Below are positions 40,217 through 49,614 of a stretch of 64,000 bases of DNA, one piece after another. The stretch covers positions 1 through 64,000 of the forward strand of contig JAQTMZ010000011.1 of NCBI GenBank assembly GCA_028714075.1, given 5' to 3'. Origin of the DNA: Gallionella sp. Lineage in GTDB: Bacteria; Pseudomonadota; Gammaproteobacteria; Burkholderiales; Gallionellaceae. How positions within the stretch are numbered: the first letter of the stretch is position 1; every line of letters begins with the position of its first letter. A program made the position numbers and the translations under genes. Below the pieces are notes generated by a model. That model saw only the letters and a program-made list of their open reading frames with translations, had not been told where the DNA came from and made no database searches.

Positions 40217-40869
40217 TATTCGCCTATCCCAAACAGGCAGAGTTCAACCGTGTGCTGCCCAAGAGCAAGATATACGAGCATGGCAAGCCCACCCGTGCCG
40301 TGCGCGATGGCTTCGTCGCGCAGATCAATCAAATCGTCTGGCAATGCAAGCTTGCCCCTGAAACCATCAATCTGCCGTCGCGCCCCGGCGTGCCCGAAAT
40401 CGAAATTTTTTCGCTTGAACTGAAAACCCCCGAAGTCAGCGAAGACGTGCTGCGCTGCATTGATAAGGCAATCCCACTGCCAATCTTCTACAATCTCTTT
40501 TTCGATAGCCGTGTCAAAACCGTAGCCGCCTACAAGCGCCCCAGCGATGCCGATGCCAGCCGCTGGGTGGTGGATGCCTATTTTTCCAGCCCGTGGCTGC
40601 CAGTGAGTGGCGAGCGTTCGGCACTCCCGGTTGCGCTGGACATGGCAGGGCTGTACGAGCAGATGCTGCGCCGCCTGATGCCGTTTCCAGCACGGCCAGG
40701 AGAAACGCTGAAAGACCATGTGGAGCGGCTATCGCAACTCCGCAGCAAACAGGCTGAATATGCCAAGCTGGAAGCTCGCTTGCATAAAGAAAAACAATTC
40801 AACCGGAAAGTGGAATTGAATAGCCAACTGCGAAGCATTAAAACCGGCATTGATACATTAGCGCGTTAG
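40213..40869 (+). CDS. DUF4391-like protein
   Basis: KSKIYEHGKPTRAVRDGFVAQINQIVWQCKLAPETINLPSRPGVPEIEIFSLELK...VLRCIDKAIPLPIFYNLFFD; overlaps helicase stop by 4 bp. Confidence 0.75.
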   Translation: MIFAYPKQAEFNRVLPKSKIYEHGKPTRAVRDGFVAQINQIVWQCKLAPETINLPSRPGVPEIEIFSLELKTPEVSEDVLRCIDKAIPLPIFYNLFFDSRVKTVAAYKRPSDADASRWVVDAYFSSPWLPVSGERSALPVALDMAGLYEQMLRRLMPFPARPGETLKDHVERLSQLRSKQAEYAKLEARLHKEKQFNRKVELNSQLRSIKTGIDTLAR

Positions 40870-40893
40870 GCGCACAGATTACGAGAGAAAACC

Positions 40894-42822
40894 ATGGAAA
40901 AGCTCAAGCTGCACAGCCCGGACATCACGCAAGAAAATATCGCCAAATTGGCCGGGCTGTTTCCCAACTGCGTGACTGAATCGAAGAATGAAGACGGCAC
41001 ACTGAAACGCATCATCGACTTCGATCAATTGCGCCAGGAACTGTCCATCGCCATCGTCGAGGGTCCGCAGGAACGCTATCAACTAAACTGGCCGGGCAAG
41101 CGTGAGGCATTGCTGACCGCCAACGCACCCATCGCCAAGACCCTGCGCCCCTGCCGCGAGGAGAGCGTGGACTTCGATACAACGCAGAACTTGTTTATCG
41201 AGGGCGACAACCTGGATGCGCTCAAGCTGTTGCAGGAGACTTACCTGAACAAAGTGAAGATGATCTACATCGACCCGCCGTATAACACGGGGAAAGACTT
41301 TATCTATGAGGACGACTTTGCGGAGGATGCAGAAGCGTATTTTCAGCGTTCCAACCAGAAGGACGAGGAGGGCAACCGTCTGGTGGCTAATACGGAAGCC
41401 AACGGGCGTTTCCATTCCGACTGGCTGACGATGATGTATCCGCGCTTGAAGTTGGCACGGAATCTACTACGGAATGATGGGGTAATTTTTATTTCGATTG
41501 ATGAGAATGAAATAACCAACCTCCGAAGGTTGTGTGACGAAGTTTTTGGTGAAGGTAATTTTGTTGCCGTTATTACACTACTCTGTAATCCAAAAGGCCG
41601 CTCTCAGGACAAATATTTCGCTACGAACCATGAATATGTCTTGGTTTACAGCAAAACCGCTCTGCCTAAAGGCTCATTCTCAATTGAAAAAGATGAGAAT
41701 CAAATTGAAGCCGAGTACCCTGAGGAGGATAGTTTTGGAAAATATCGTTTGTTAGAGTTGCGCAATACGCATCGTGAATTTGGAAAACATAACCGAAAGA
41801 ATCTCTTTTATCCGTTCTACGTGGACGATGAGGGCAGCGTTTCAGTAAATAGCAGTGAAGGATGGCAGAAGGTTTTGCCGTTGTGGGATGATGGGTATGA
41901 GGGATGCTGGACATGGGAGAAAAAAAGGGCGGAGCAGGATGCCGATTTGTTATTTGCCAAAAGAGTTAATGACCGGTGGAAAATCTACCGCAAGAGTTAT
42001 GCAAATGGCGCCGACCGGATGCTGAAGACAATTCTTGTGGATAAAGCGTTCTATACGGAACGAGGGCAAAAGGAATTCAATTCCTTGTTTAATACGAAGG
42101 CGAAGTTATTTCAGTCGCCAAAATCTCCCCTATTGATCTCCCAATTATGTCAGACAGCCACCAGTGAATCAGACATTGTTCTTGATTTCTTCTCTGGTTC
42201 TGCCACAACCGCCCACGCAGTCATGGCGCTGAACGCCGAAGACGGCAAGACGCGCCGCCATATCGTGGTGCAACTCCCCGCACCAATCGACGAAAAGAGC
42301 GAGGCATTCAAGGCGGGCTACAAAACTATCGTCGAAATCGGCAAGGAACGCATCCGTCGCGCCGGCAAAAAGATCAAGGAAGAAAACGCCGGCAAGCCCG
42401 GCATAGACCAGCTCGACATTGGCTTCCGCGTCCTGAAAATCGACAACTCCAATATGAAAGACGTGTACTACGCTCCCGATGCGGTACAGCAAGGCGACCT
42501 ACTGGCGCAGGTTGATAACATCCGCGAAGATCGTAGCGCCGAGGATTTGTTGTTCCAGGTGCTGCTCGATTGGGGCGTGGATTTGGCATTACCGATTACC
42601 CAGGAGACTATCGCCGGTAAGCAAGTATTCTTCGTGGATGGCAATGCGCTGGCCGCCTGTTTCGAAACGGGCATTGACGAGGAATTCGTCAAAGCCCTCG
42701 CCGCCCGCCACCCCCTGCGCGCGGTGTTCCGCGATGCCGGTTTCGGTAGCGACAGCGTGAAGATCAATATAGAGCAAATCTTCAAGCTCATCTCGCCGAC
42801 CACTGAAGTGAAGAGCATCTAA
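40894..42822 (+). CDS. mod: Type III restriction-modification DNA methyltransferase (Mod subunit)
   Basis: MIYIDPPYNTGKDFIYEDDF (DPPY) preceding DIVLDFFSGSATTAHAV (FxGxx): beta-class N6-adenine methyltransferase order. Confidence 0.93.
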   Translation: MEKLKLHSPDITQENIAKLAGLFPNCVTESKNEDGTLKRIIDFDQLRQELSIAIVEGPQERYQLNWPGKREALLTANAPIAKTLRPCREESVDFDTTQNLFIEGDNLDALKLLQETYLNKVKMIYIDPPYNTGKDFIYEDDFAEDAEAYFQRSNQKDEEGNRLVANTEANGRFHSDWLTMMYPRLKLARNLLRNDGVIFISIDENEITNLRRLCDEVFGEGNFVAVITLLCNPKGRSQDKYFATNHEYVLVYSKTALPKGSFSIEKDENQIEAEYPEEDSFGKYRLLELRNTHREFGKHNRKNLFYPFYVDDEGSVSVNSSEGWQKVLPLWDDGYEGCWTWEKKRAEQDADLLFAKRVNDRWKIYRKSYANGADRMLKTILVDKAFYTERGQKEFNSLFNTKAKLFQSPKSPLLISQLCQTATSESDIVLDFFSGSATTAHAVMALNAEDGKTRRHIVVQLPAPIDEKSEAFKAGYKTIVEIGKERIRRAGKKIKEENAGKPGIDQLDIGFRVLKIDNSNMKDVYYAPDAVQQGDLLAQVDNIREDRSAEDLLFQVLLDWGVDLALPITQETIAGKQVFFVDGNALAACFETGIDEEFVKALAARHPLRAVFRDAGFGSDSVKINIEQIFKLISPTTEVKSI

Positions 42823-42832
42823 GGAGCGGGGG

Positions 42833-44497
42833 ATGGATCAAACCGCATTACAGTCGTTGTTGACCAGCCTCATTGCTACTTGGGAAAACGAGGTAGTCGA
42901 GTTCAAGCAGGCGGTGAAAGACTACGACACCAACAAAATCGGTGAGTATTTCTCGGCGCTTGCCAACGAAGCCAACTTGCGCAACGTGGAACGTGCCTGG
43001 CTGGTATTTGGTGTGGATAATAAAACCCGTTCGGTTGTCGGCAGCGACTATCGCCAGGATCATGAACGCCTGCATAGCCTGAAAATGCAGATCGCGGCAG
43101 AGACCGAGCCCAGCATCACCTTTCGCGACATTCACGAGTTGCAGGCTCCCCAAGGGCGCGTTGTGCTGTTCGAGATACCCGCCGCTCCCATGGGCATGCC
43201 AATTGGCTGGAAAGGTCATTACTACTCCCGTGCGGGCGAGAGTCTGACGAGTCTGGGGCTGGACAAGCAGGATGAAATTCGCGGGCAGATGGGCGCTACG
43301 GACTGGTCGGCGCAGGTGGTGCAGGGCGCTACGTTGGCGCATTTGGATGCCAGCGCCCTGACTAGGGCGCGCGAATCGTTTGCCAGAAAATATGCCAACC
43401 GCTTCGAGCCTGATGAGGTGATGCGCTGGACGGATAGCACTTTTCTCGACCGTGCAAAGCTGACGCAAGACGGGCAGATCACTCGCACAACGCTGCTATT
43501 GTTGGGCAAGGACGGGTCTGCGCACCTGCTGTCTCCCCATCCCGCGCAGATGACCTGGAAGCTGGAAGGCGCGGAGCGTGCTTACCAGCACTTTGGCCCG
43601 CCTTTCCTGCTGAATACAACTGCCCTTTACCAGAAGATTCGCAACATCCAGTTGCGCATCCTGCCGGATGACCAGTTGTTGGCGATTGAGCTGGCGAAAT
43701 ACGACCAGAAAATCGTGCTGGAAGCGTTGCATAACTGTATTGCCCATCAGGACTACGCCCGCAATGGCCGCATTATCGTGACGGAACAACCAGACCGGCT
43801 GATCTTTGAAAATGAAGGGGCGTTCTTTGAGGGGGTGCCGTCGGACTATTGCACTGGCAACAAGACCCCCAGGCGCTACCGCAACCCTTTTCTGGCACAG
43901 GCGATGGCTGAACTGAACATGATCGACACCATGGGTTATGGAATTTTTGAGATGCACCTCGGTCAGGCGCGGCGCTATTTCCCGATGCCGGACTACGATT
44001 TGAGCGAGCCGCAAGCGGTGAAAATGACTATTCACGGCAGCATTGTTGACCCGGCCTATAGCCGCCTGCTGATTCAAAAAACGGACTTGTCGTTGCCGGA
44101 GATTTTCGCGCTCGACCGTGTGCAGAAGAAGTTGCCACTCGATGAGGCCATGGTGAAGCACCTGCGCCGCGCAAATCTCATAGAGGGGCATAAACCTAAT
44201 CTTCACGTCTCCGCAACCGTTGCTAACGCGACTGCGACGAAAGCTGATTATATCCGTACCCGTGCGCAGGATGATGAATTCTATGCCAAGCTGGTTATGG
44301 ATTATCTGACGAAGTTCGGTTCGGCAAGCCGCAAGGAAATTGACACCTTGCTGTTGGACAAGCTGAGCGATGCGCTGGATGACGAGCAGAAAGAGAACAA
44401 GATTGGAAACCTTCTTACCAGTCTGCGGCAAGCTGACCGTATTGAAAATACGGGTTCTCGTAAAGCCCCTCAATGGGTATTGAAAGAGAAAAATTAA
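42833..44497 (+). CDS. AlbA_2/Schlafen-like ATP-binding regulator with HATPase-like region
   Basis: WENEVVEFKQAVKDYDTNKIGEYFSALANEANLRNVERAWLVFGVDNKTRSVVGSDYR; PDRLIFENEGAFFEGVPSDY; C-terminal winged-helix-like region. Confidence 0.85.
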   Translation: MDQTALQSLLTSLIATWENEVVEFKQAVKDYDTNKIGEYFSALANEANLRNVERAWLVFGVDNKTRSVVGSDYRQDHERLHSLKMQIAAETEPSITFRDIHELQAPQGRVVLFEIPAAPMGMPIGWKGHYYSRAGESLTSLGLDKQDEIRGQMGATDWSAQVVQGATLAHLDASALTRARESFARKYANRFEPDEVMRWTDSTFLDRAKLTQDGQITRTTLLLLGKDGSAHLLSPHPAQMTWKLEGAERAYQHFGPPFLLNTTALYQKIRNIQLRILPDDQLLAIELAKYDQKIVLEALHNCIAHQDYARNGRIIVTEQPDRLIFENEGAFFEGVPSDYCTGNKTPRRYRNPFLAQAMAELNMIDTMGYGIFEMHLGQARRYFPMPDYDLSEPQAVKMTIHGSIVDPAYSRLLIQKTDLSLPEIFALDRVQKKLPLDEAMVKHLRRANLIEGHKPNLHVSATVANATATKADYIRTRAQDDEFYAKLVMDYLTKFGSASRKEIDTLLLDKLSDALDDEQKENKIGNLLTSLRQADRIENTGSRKAPQWVLKEKN

Positions 44498-44586
44498 GAA
44501 TAAAAAGAATAAAAAGAGTAAATGCCAAGAATAAATTTCTCTAATTTTCTGTTTAATAAAGAAGTTATGAATTCAGCCGAAGAGAA

Positions 44587-47500
44587 ATGAAATTAAAATT
44601 TAAAAAACAGCAATACCAGACCAACGCCGTGGAGTCCGTTGCGGATTGCTTTGCCGGTCAACCGAACACTACCGGCATTAAGTATCGAGTCGATCCCGGA
44701 AAAGTGGCAGCAGGTGTGCCGCAGCAGCAAACCATCCACGGAGAGGATGGCTTCAAGAATGAGGACATCGCGCTAACGCAATCCGCGTTGCTGGACAACA
44801 TCCACAAGGTTCAGCAACGCCAGAACTTGCCACTCTCAGCCGCACTGGTTAGCAACAAGGTTTGTCAGATCAATCTTGATATTGAGATGGAAACCGGCAC
44901 CGGCAAGACGTATTGCTACATCAAGACGATGTTCGAGCTTAACCAGCGTTATGGCTGGAGCAAGTTCATCGTGGTGGTGCCCAGCATCGCCATCCGCGAA
45001 GGCGTGTTCAAGTCGCTGGAAATTACCGCCGAGCATTTTCTGGAAGAGTACAAAAAACGCGCCCGCTTCTTCATCTACAACTCCAAGCAGTTGCACAATC
45101 TGGAGAGTTTTTCTTCCGATGCGGGCATCAATGTCATGGTGATTAACGCTCAGGCTTTTGCTGCGCGGGGCGCTGAGAACCGGCGCATTTATGAAGAGCT
45201 GGACGATTTTCAGTCCCGCCGCCCGATTGACGTTATCAAGAAGAATCGACCGATTTTAATCCTCGATGAACCGCAGAAAATGGAGGGGGCGCAGACCTTA
45301 AAGTCACTGGAAGAGTTCAATGCCTTGATGGTTCTGCGGTATTCGGCGACGCACAAAACCACCCACAATAAGATTCACCGGCTGGATGCGCTGGATGCCT
45401 ACAACCAGAAGCTGGTGAAGAAGATCGCGGTGCGTGGCATTTCCGTGAAGGGCTTGACTGGCACGAATGCTTATCTGTACCTGGAGTCCATTGAGATTTC
45501 CACCAGCAAGCCACCGATTGCCCGCGTCGAACTGGAAATTAAGCAAAACAATGGCATCAAGCGCGTGGTGCGCAAACTGGGGAAAAACGATAACCTTTTC
45601 GATATTTCCGAAGGGCTAGACCAGTATAAGGGCTTTGTTATTGCCGACATCAATGCGCACACGGATACCGTTCACTTCACTAACGGCGTAGAGCTTCAGG
45701 CAGGAGAGGCCACGGGCGACGTGAACGAAGCGGCATTGCGCCGCATCCAGATTCGTGAGGCCGTGAAAGCCCACTTCGAGAAAGAACAGGCGCTCTTTCA
45801 CCAGGACATCAAGGTGTTGTCGCTGTTCTTCATCGACGAGGTCGCCAAGTACAGGCGTTACGATGAAAACGGTGAAAATCCGGGAGAGTATGCGCAGATA
45901 TTTGAAGAGGAATACAACCAGCACCTCAATGAAGTGCTGACACTGGAAGACACGCCTTATAACCGCTACCTGAAAGGGATTCAGGCATCGAGGACGCATG
46001 AAGGCTATTTCTCCATCGACAAGAAGAGCAAGCGCCTGGTCAACCCTGCAACGGGTGCAAGATCGACTGAAACGGACGACGTTGACGCTTACGACCTGAT
46101 ACTTCGAAAAAAGGAGCAGCTTCTCAAGTTCGAAGAGCCGGTGCGCTTCATCTTCTCGCACTCCGCCTTGCGCGAAGGCTGGGATAACCCTAATGTGTTT
46201 GTCATCTGCACGCTCAAACACAGCGACAACACAATTTCCCGCCGTCAGGAGGTTGGCCGTGGCTTGCGCATATCGGTCAACCAAACAGGCGACCGTATGG
46301 ATAACCCGGCAACCGTTCACCAGATCAATGTGCTGACCGTGGTTGCCAATGAGAGCTACAAGGATTTCGTCACCGCTTTACAGCGCGACATTAGCGAATC
46401 GCTGTCTGCACGCCCACGCATTGCCGATGAAGAATACTTCACCGGAAAAGTGTTCAAGACTGCGACTGGTGATGTGGTTGTGACGCCGCAAATCGCAAAA
46501 CAGATTTACAAGTATTTGCTGAAAAACGATTACACCGACGATAGCGATAAAATCACTCAGGCGTATCACGATGCAAAAACAGAAGGCAAGCTTGCCGACC
46601 TGCCTGCCGAGCTGTTGCCTTACACCGAACAGGTATTTCAACTGATCGACAGTGTCTTTAGTGATGCGCAGATACCAGGCATTGACGATGATCGCAAAGG
46701 TAAAACGAATCCGTTGAGTGCCAACTTTGAAAAGAAGGAATTCAAGGCGCTTTGGAATCGCATCAATCACAAGGCTGCATACACCGTACACTTTGAGACG
46801 CCGGAGCTGATTAAAAAATGTGTGGCGGCATTGGAGAAAGAACTCAAGGTCAGCCCGCTTCAGTACACCATTGTCAAAGGCGAACAGCTCGGCACAGCAA
46901 CCCTTGATGACGTGAAGCAGGGGGAGTCATTCGAGATCAGGGAGACGAAGACGGAATCCCACAAGAACTCCATTCATTCCGCCGTCAAATACGACCTGAT
47001 TGGCAAGCTGGCAGAAGAAGCACAACTCACGCGAAGCACCATCGCCAGCATTCTTCAAGGCATCAACGTGGCGATTTTCAGCCAATACAAAACCAACCCC
47101 GAGGACTTCATCGCCAAGGCGGTACGGCTAATCAATGAACAGAAGGCGACCGTAATCATAGAGAAGCTAAGCTATGACTCAGTCGGCGAGACCCACGGCA
47201 TAGACATCTTCACCCAGGAAAAACCGAAGGAAGATTTCAGCAAGGCAATCAAGGTTGACCACCATATCTATGATTATGTCTTCACCGATTCAAAGAACGA
47301 GCGCACCTTCGTCAGTGAACTCGATACCAGCGTGGAAGTCGTGGTCTATGCCAAGCTGCCCAAGGGGTTTTTTATTCCGACGCCCGTCGGCAATTACAAC
47401 CCTGACTGGGCCATCGCCTTCCATGAAGGCACGGTGAAGCACATCTACTTCATTGCCGAAACCAAAGGCTCCATGTCGTCGATGGAGCTGCGAAAAATCG

Positions 47501-47610
47501 AAGAATGCAAAATCGAGTGTGCCCGCAAGTTCTTCACCAAAATCACATCCGACCAAGTCAAATATGATGTGGTGGACAACTACGGCAAGCTGATGGAGTT
47601 GGTGAAGTAA
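44587..47610 (+). CDS. res: Type III restriction endonuclease subunit R
   Basis: Walker [48 protein letters not shown]-terminal PD-(D/E)xK-like NPDWAIAF...[10 protein letters not shown]. Confidence 0.93.
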   Translation: MKLKFKKQQYQTNAVESVADCFAGQPNTTGIKYRVDPGKVAAGVPQQQTIHGEDGFKNEDIALTQSALLDNIHKVQQRQNLPLSAALVSNKVCQINLDIEMETGTGKTYCYIKTMFELNQRYGWSKFIVVVPSIAIREGVFKSLEITAEHFLEEYKKRARFFIYNSKQLHNLESFSSDAGINVMVINAQAFAARGAENRRIYEELDDFQSRRPIDVIKKNRPILILDEPQKMEGAQTLKSLEEFNALMVLRYSATHKTTHNKIHRLDALDAYNQKLVKKIAVRGISVKGLTGTNAYLYLESIEISTSKPPIARVELEIKQNNGIKRVVRKLGKNDNLFDISEGLDQYKGFVIADINAHTDTVHFTNGVELQAGEATGDVNEAALRRIQIREAVKAHFEKEQALFHQDIKVLSLFFIDEVAKYRRYDENGENPGEYAQIFEEEYNQHLNEVLTLEDTPYNRYLKGIQASRTHEGYFSIDKKSKRLVNPATGARSTETDDVDAYDLILRKKEQLLKFEEPVRFIFSHSALREGWDNPNVFVICTLKHSDNTISRRQEVGRGLRISVNQTGDRMDNPATVHQINVLTVVANESYKDFVTALQRDISESLSARPRIADEEYFTGKVFKTATGDVVVTPQIAKQIYKYLLKNDYTDDSDKITQAYHDAKTEGKLADLPAELLPYTEQVFQLIDSVFSDAQIPGIDDDRKGKTNPLSANFEKKEFKALWNRINHKAAYTVHFETPELIKKCVAALEKELKVSPLQYTIVKGEQLGTATLDDVKQGESFEIRETKTESHKNSIHSAVKYDLIGKLAEEAQLTRSTIASILQGINVAIFSQYKTNPEDFIAKAVRLINEQKATVIIEKLSYDSVGETHGIDIFTQEKPKEDFSKAIKVDHHIYDYVFTDSKNERTFVSELDTSVEVVVYAKLPKGFFIPTPVGNYNPDWAIAFHEGTVKHIYFIAETKGSMSSMELRKIEECKIECARKFFTKITSDQVKYDVVDNYGKLMELVK

Positions 47611-47897
47611 ATTGAAGCACATTACTTGTGCGGGGCACAACGAACATATCATTTAGTGATCAATACGGGCAAAGCAGACGGTAACCAACGTCCGCTACGT
47701 GCTGTAAAGCGGAATTTAGCAATAAGCCATTCGGCGCCCGCTATGGCCGAGGAGGAGACGGTCGGCGCGCCCAGCTTGAACATCCGCTTCGTGTCGTAAA
47801 CCGATAATTACGAAGGCCACTTTCAAGCAGCGTAATCTCACATAATCTGAAAGTGATTGAGCGAAACCAGATGCTGCAATATCCCCAACAACCACGC

Positions 47898-48530
47898 TCA
47901 CGGCAGCGTCCTGGCCAAGCGAAACCCGACATCGTCGTCGCGAATCGCTGAGCCGAATCTGCCGCAATATGGCGCGCGCACGAACTGTGGCGAGCTGACC
48001 CAAGAGCCACCGCAACGCGCGTGCTCCGCGCATTCTCCTTCCCAGCAATCATCCATCCATTCCCACACGTTGCCGCTCATGTCATGCAGGCCGTAGCCGT
48101 TGGCTTTCTTCTGGCCCACCGGATGCGTTTGCTTGTTGCTGTTGCCTTCAGTCCACGCCAGCGCATTGAGATTGTTGCCGCCGCAGTATTCGTTCTGGCT
48201 GCCGCCCGAGCAGGCGTATTCCCATTCGGCTACGGTTGGCAAGCGGTATTGTTTGCCGGTCTTGGCGTTGAGTTTTTGCAGGAAGATTTGAATGTCTTGC
48301 CAGCTCACTTGCTCTACCGGGCAATTGTCGCCACAACTGGTGAAATTGCTGGGGTTGCTGCCCATCACCGCTTGCCACTCGCCCTGGGTCACTTCAAACT
48401 TGCCGATCTCGTAGTTCTTGCCGGGGATGCGCACCATCGCAGGGGCAAGCGGAACATCCTCGTCGGCGAGCGCAAGTGGAACATAACAGCCGAAAGCAAG
48501 CGATATAGCCAGTAAGTTAAGCCTATGCAT
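47898..48530 (-). CDS. SUMF1/formylglycine-generating-enzyme family protein, exported
   Basis: Signal peptide; KFEVTQGEWQAVMGSNPS, YRLPTVAEWEYACSGG, DMSGNVWEWMDD, GGSWVSSPQFVRAPYCGRF. Confidence 0.92.
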   Translation of the reverse strand: MHRLNLLAISLAFGCYVPLALADEDVPLAPAMVRIPGKNYEIGKFEVTQGEWQAVMGSNPSNFTSCGDNCPVEQVSWQDIQIFLQKLNAKTGKQYRLPTVAEWEYACSGGSQNEYCGGNNLNALAWTEGNSNKQTHPVGQKKANGYGLHDMSGNVWEWMDDCWEGECAEHARCGGSWVSSPQFVRAPYCGRFGSAIRDDDVGFRLARTLP

Positions 48531-48865
48531 GATCGTTTTTCCTTGAAATAAACCCGCTCGCGGGAAGTACCGGAACTGCCGGAGGCGCGATACTCCGGGG
48601 GTCTTTTACCGCATCAAGAAACCAGAATGCTGGATCACGATGTCTCCTCCTGAAATATAGCAAACGAAACTGAATGCGACTCCCTGCGACGTGAAAGAAT
48701 TTTCGCTCCATTGCACGCAAATGGTATATCGGTGTTTGCCTGATAATGGTGTAGGAAGCAAAGGAATATGCTGTCGGTGTTTTCCTGACAAGGCAAGGAA
48801 GGCAGGCTAAATCAAGTGAGCGAGTGGCTTGATTTCGTGAACGACGAAGGGCACTCAGCGGGCTT

Positions 48866-49408
48866 TTACCTTGGCTTGGCGTGCGCCGGGCGGAACGCCT
48901 TGCATTGCTCCGGGTCGGATTCCAGGTATGCGCCCTCGATCAGGTCGATGCAGTACGGGATGGCCGGAAACACGGCGTTCAGGCAGTCGTCGATTGCGGA
49001 AGGCTTGCCGGGCAGGTTGACGATCAGGCTTTTGCCGCGTATCCCGGCGGTCTGCCGCGACAGGATCGCAGTTGGCACGAACTTCAATGACGCGGTGCGC
49101 ATCAGTTCGCCGAAGCCCGGCATCATCTTCTCGCATACCGCTTCGGTGGCTTCCGGCGTGACGTCGCGCAACGCCGGGCCGGTGCCGCCGGTGGTGACGA
49201 TCAGACAGCAATTTTCCACGTCGCTTAACTGGCGCAGCGCGGCTTCGATCTCCGGCTGTTCGTCTGGAATCACTTTCGCCACCGCCTGCCACGGCGAGGT
49301 CAGCACGCGCGTGAACCAGGCGTGAATCGCCGGGCCGCCCTTGTCTTCGTATTCACCGCGGCTGGCGCGGTCGGAAATGGTCAAGATGCCAATACGTGCA
49401 ATGCTCAT
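48866..49408 (-). CDS. mogA: Molybdopterin adenylyltransferase
   Basis: IGILTISDRASRGEYEDKGGPAI; LIVTTGGTGPALRDVTPEA; VNLPGKPSAI. Confidence 0.93.
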   Translation of the reverse strand: MSIARIGILTISDRASRGEYEDKGGPAIHAWFTRVLTSPWQAVAKVIPDEQPEIEAALRQLSDVENCCLIVTTGGTGPALRDVTPEATEAVCEKMMPGFGELMRTASLKFVPTAILSRQTAGIRGKSLIVNLPGKPSAIDDCLNAVFPAIPYCIDLIEGAYLESDPEQCKAFRPAHAKPR

Positions 49409-49485
49409 GCTTGCTCCTTGAAACGGGTGTAAACGAAAGTGTTAGTAAAATTTCCCAGTTCCTGCGCACCGTGCGGGTTGAATAG

Positions 49486-49604
49486 CCCCTCTCCCGCAAG
49501 CGGGAGAGGGGTTGGGGCGAGGGGCGTCAAGTATAAATCACACTCGAGTATAGGCTCACAAACCCTCATCCCCAGCCCTTCTCCCGCCTGCGGGAGAAGG
49601 GAGC
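49486..49604. repeat. Two CCCTCTCCC/CCTTCTCCC palindromic repeats
   Basis: cccctctcccgcaagcgggagaggggttggggcgagggg and ctcatccccagcccttctcccgcctgcgggagaaggg. Confidence 0.85.
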
Positions 49605-49614
49605 CACACCCGCA

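Noticed and set aside
44495-44540. A-rich quasi-repeat (aagaataaaaagaataaaaagagtaaa) before res as a phase-variation tract
   Set aside because: Only about two imperfect units and outside the coding sequence; not enough to call a simple-sequence repeat.
36932-47610. Assignment as DISARM or BREX
   Set aside because: No DrmA/DrmB, PglZ, BrxC or BrxL-like gene seen; the methyltransferase and nuclease are type III Mod/Res.
47898-48530. SUMF1-family protein as a member of the defence operon
   Set aside because: Opposite strand, has a signal peptide; more likely an exported protein unrelated to the type III locus.
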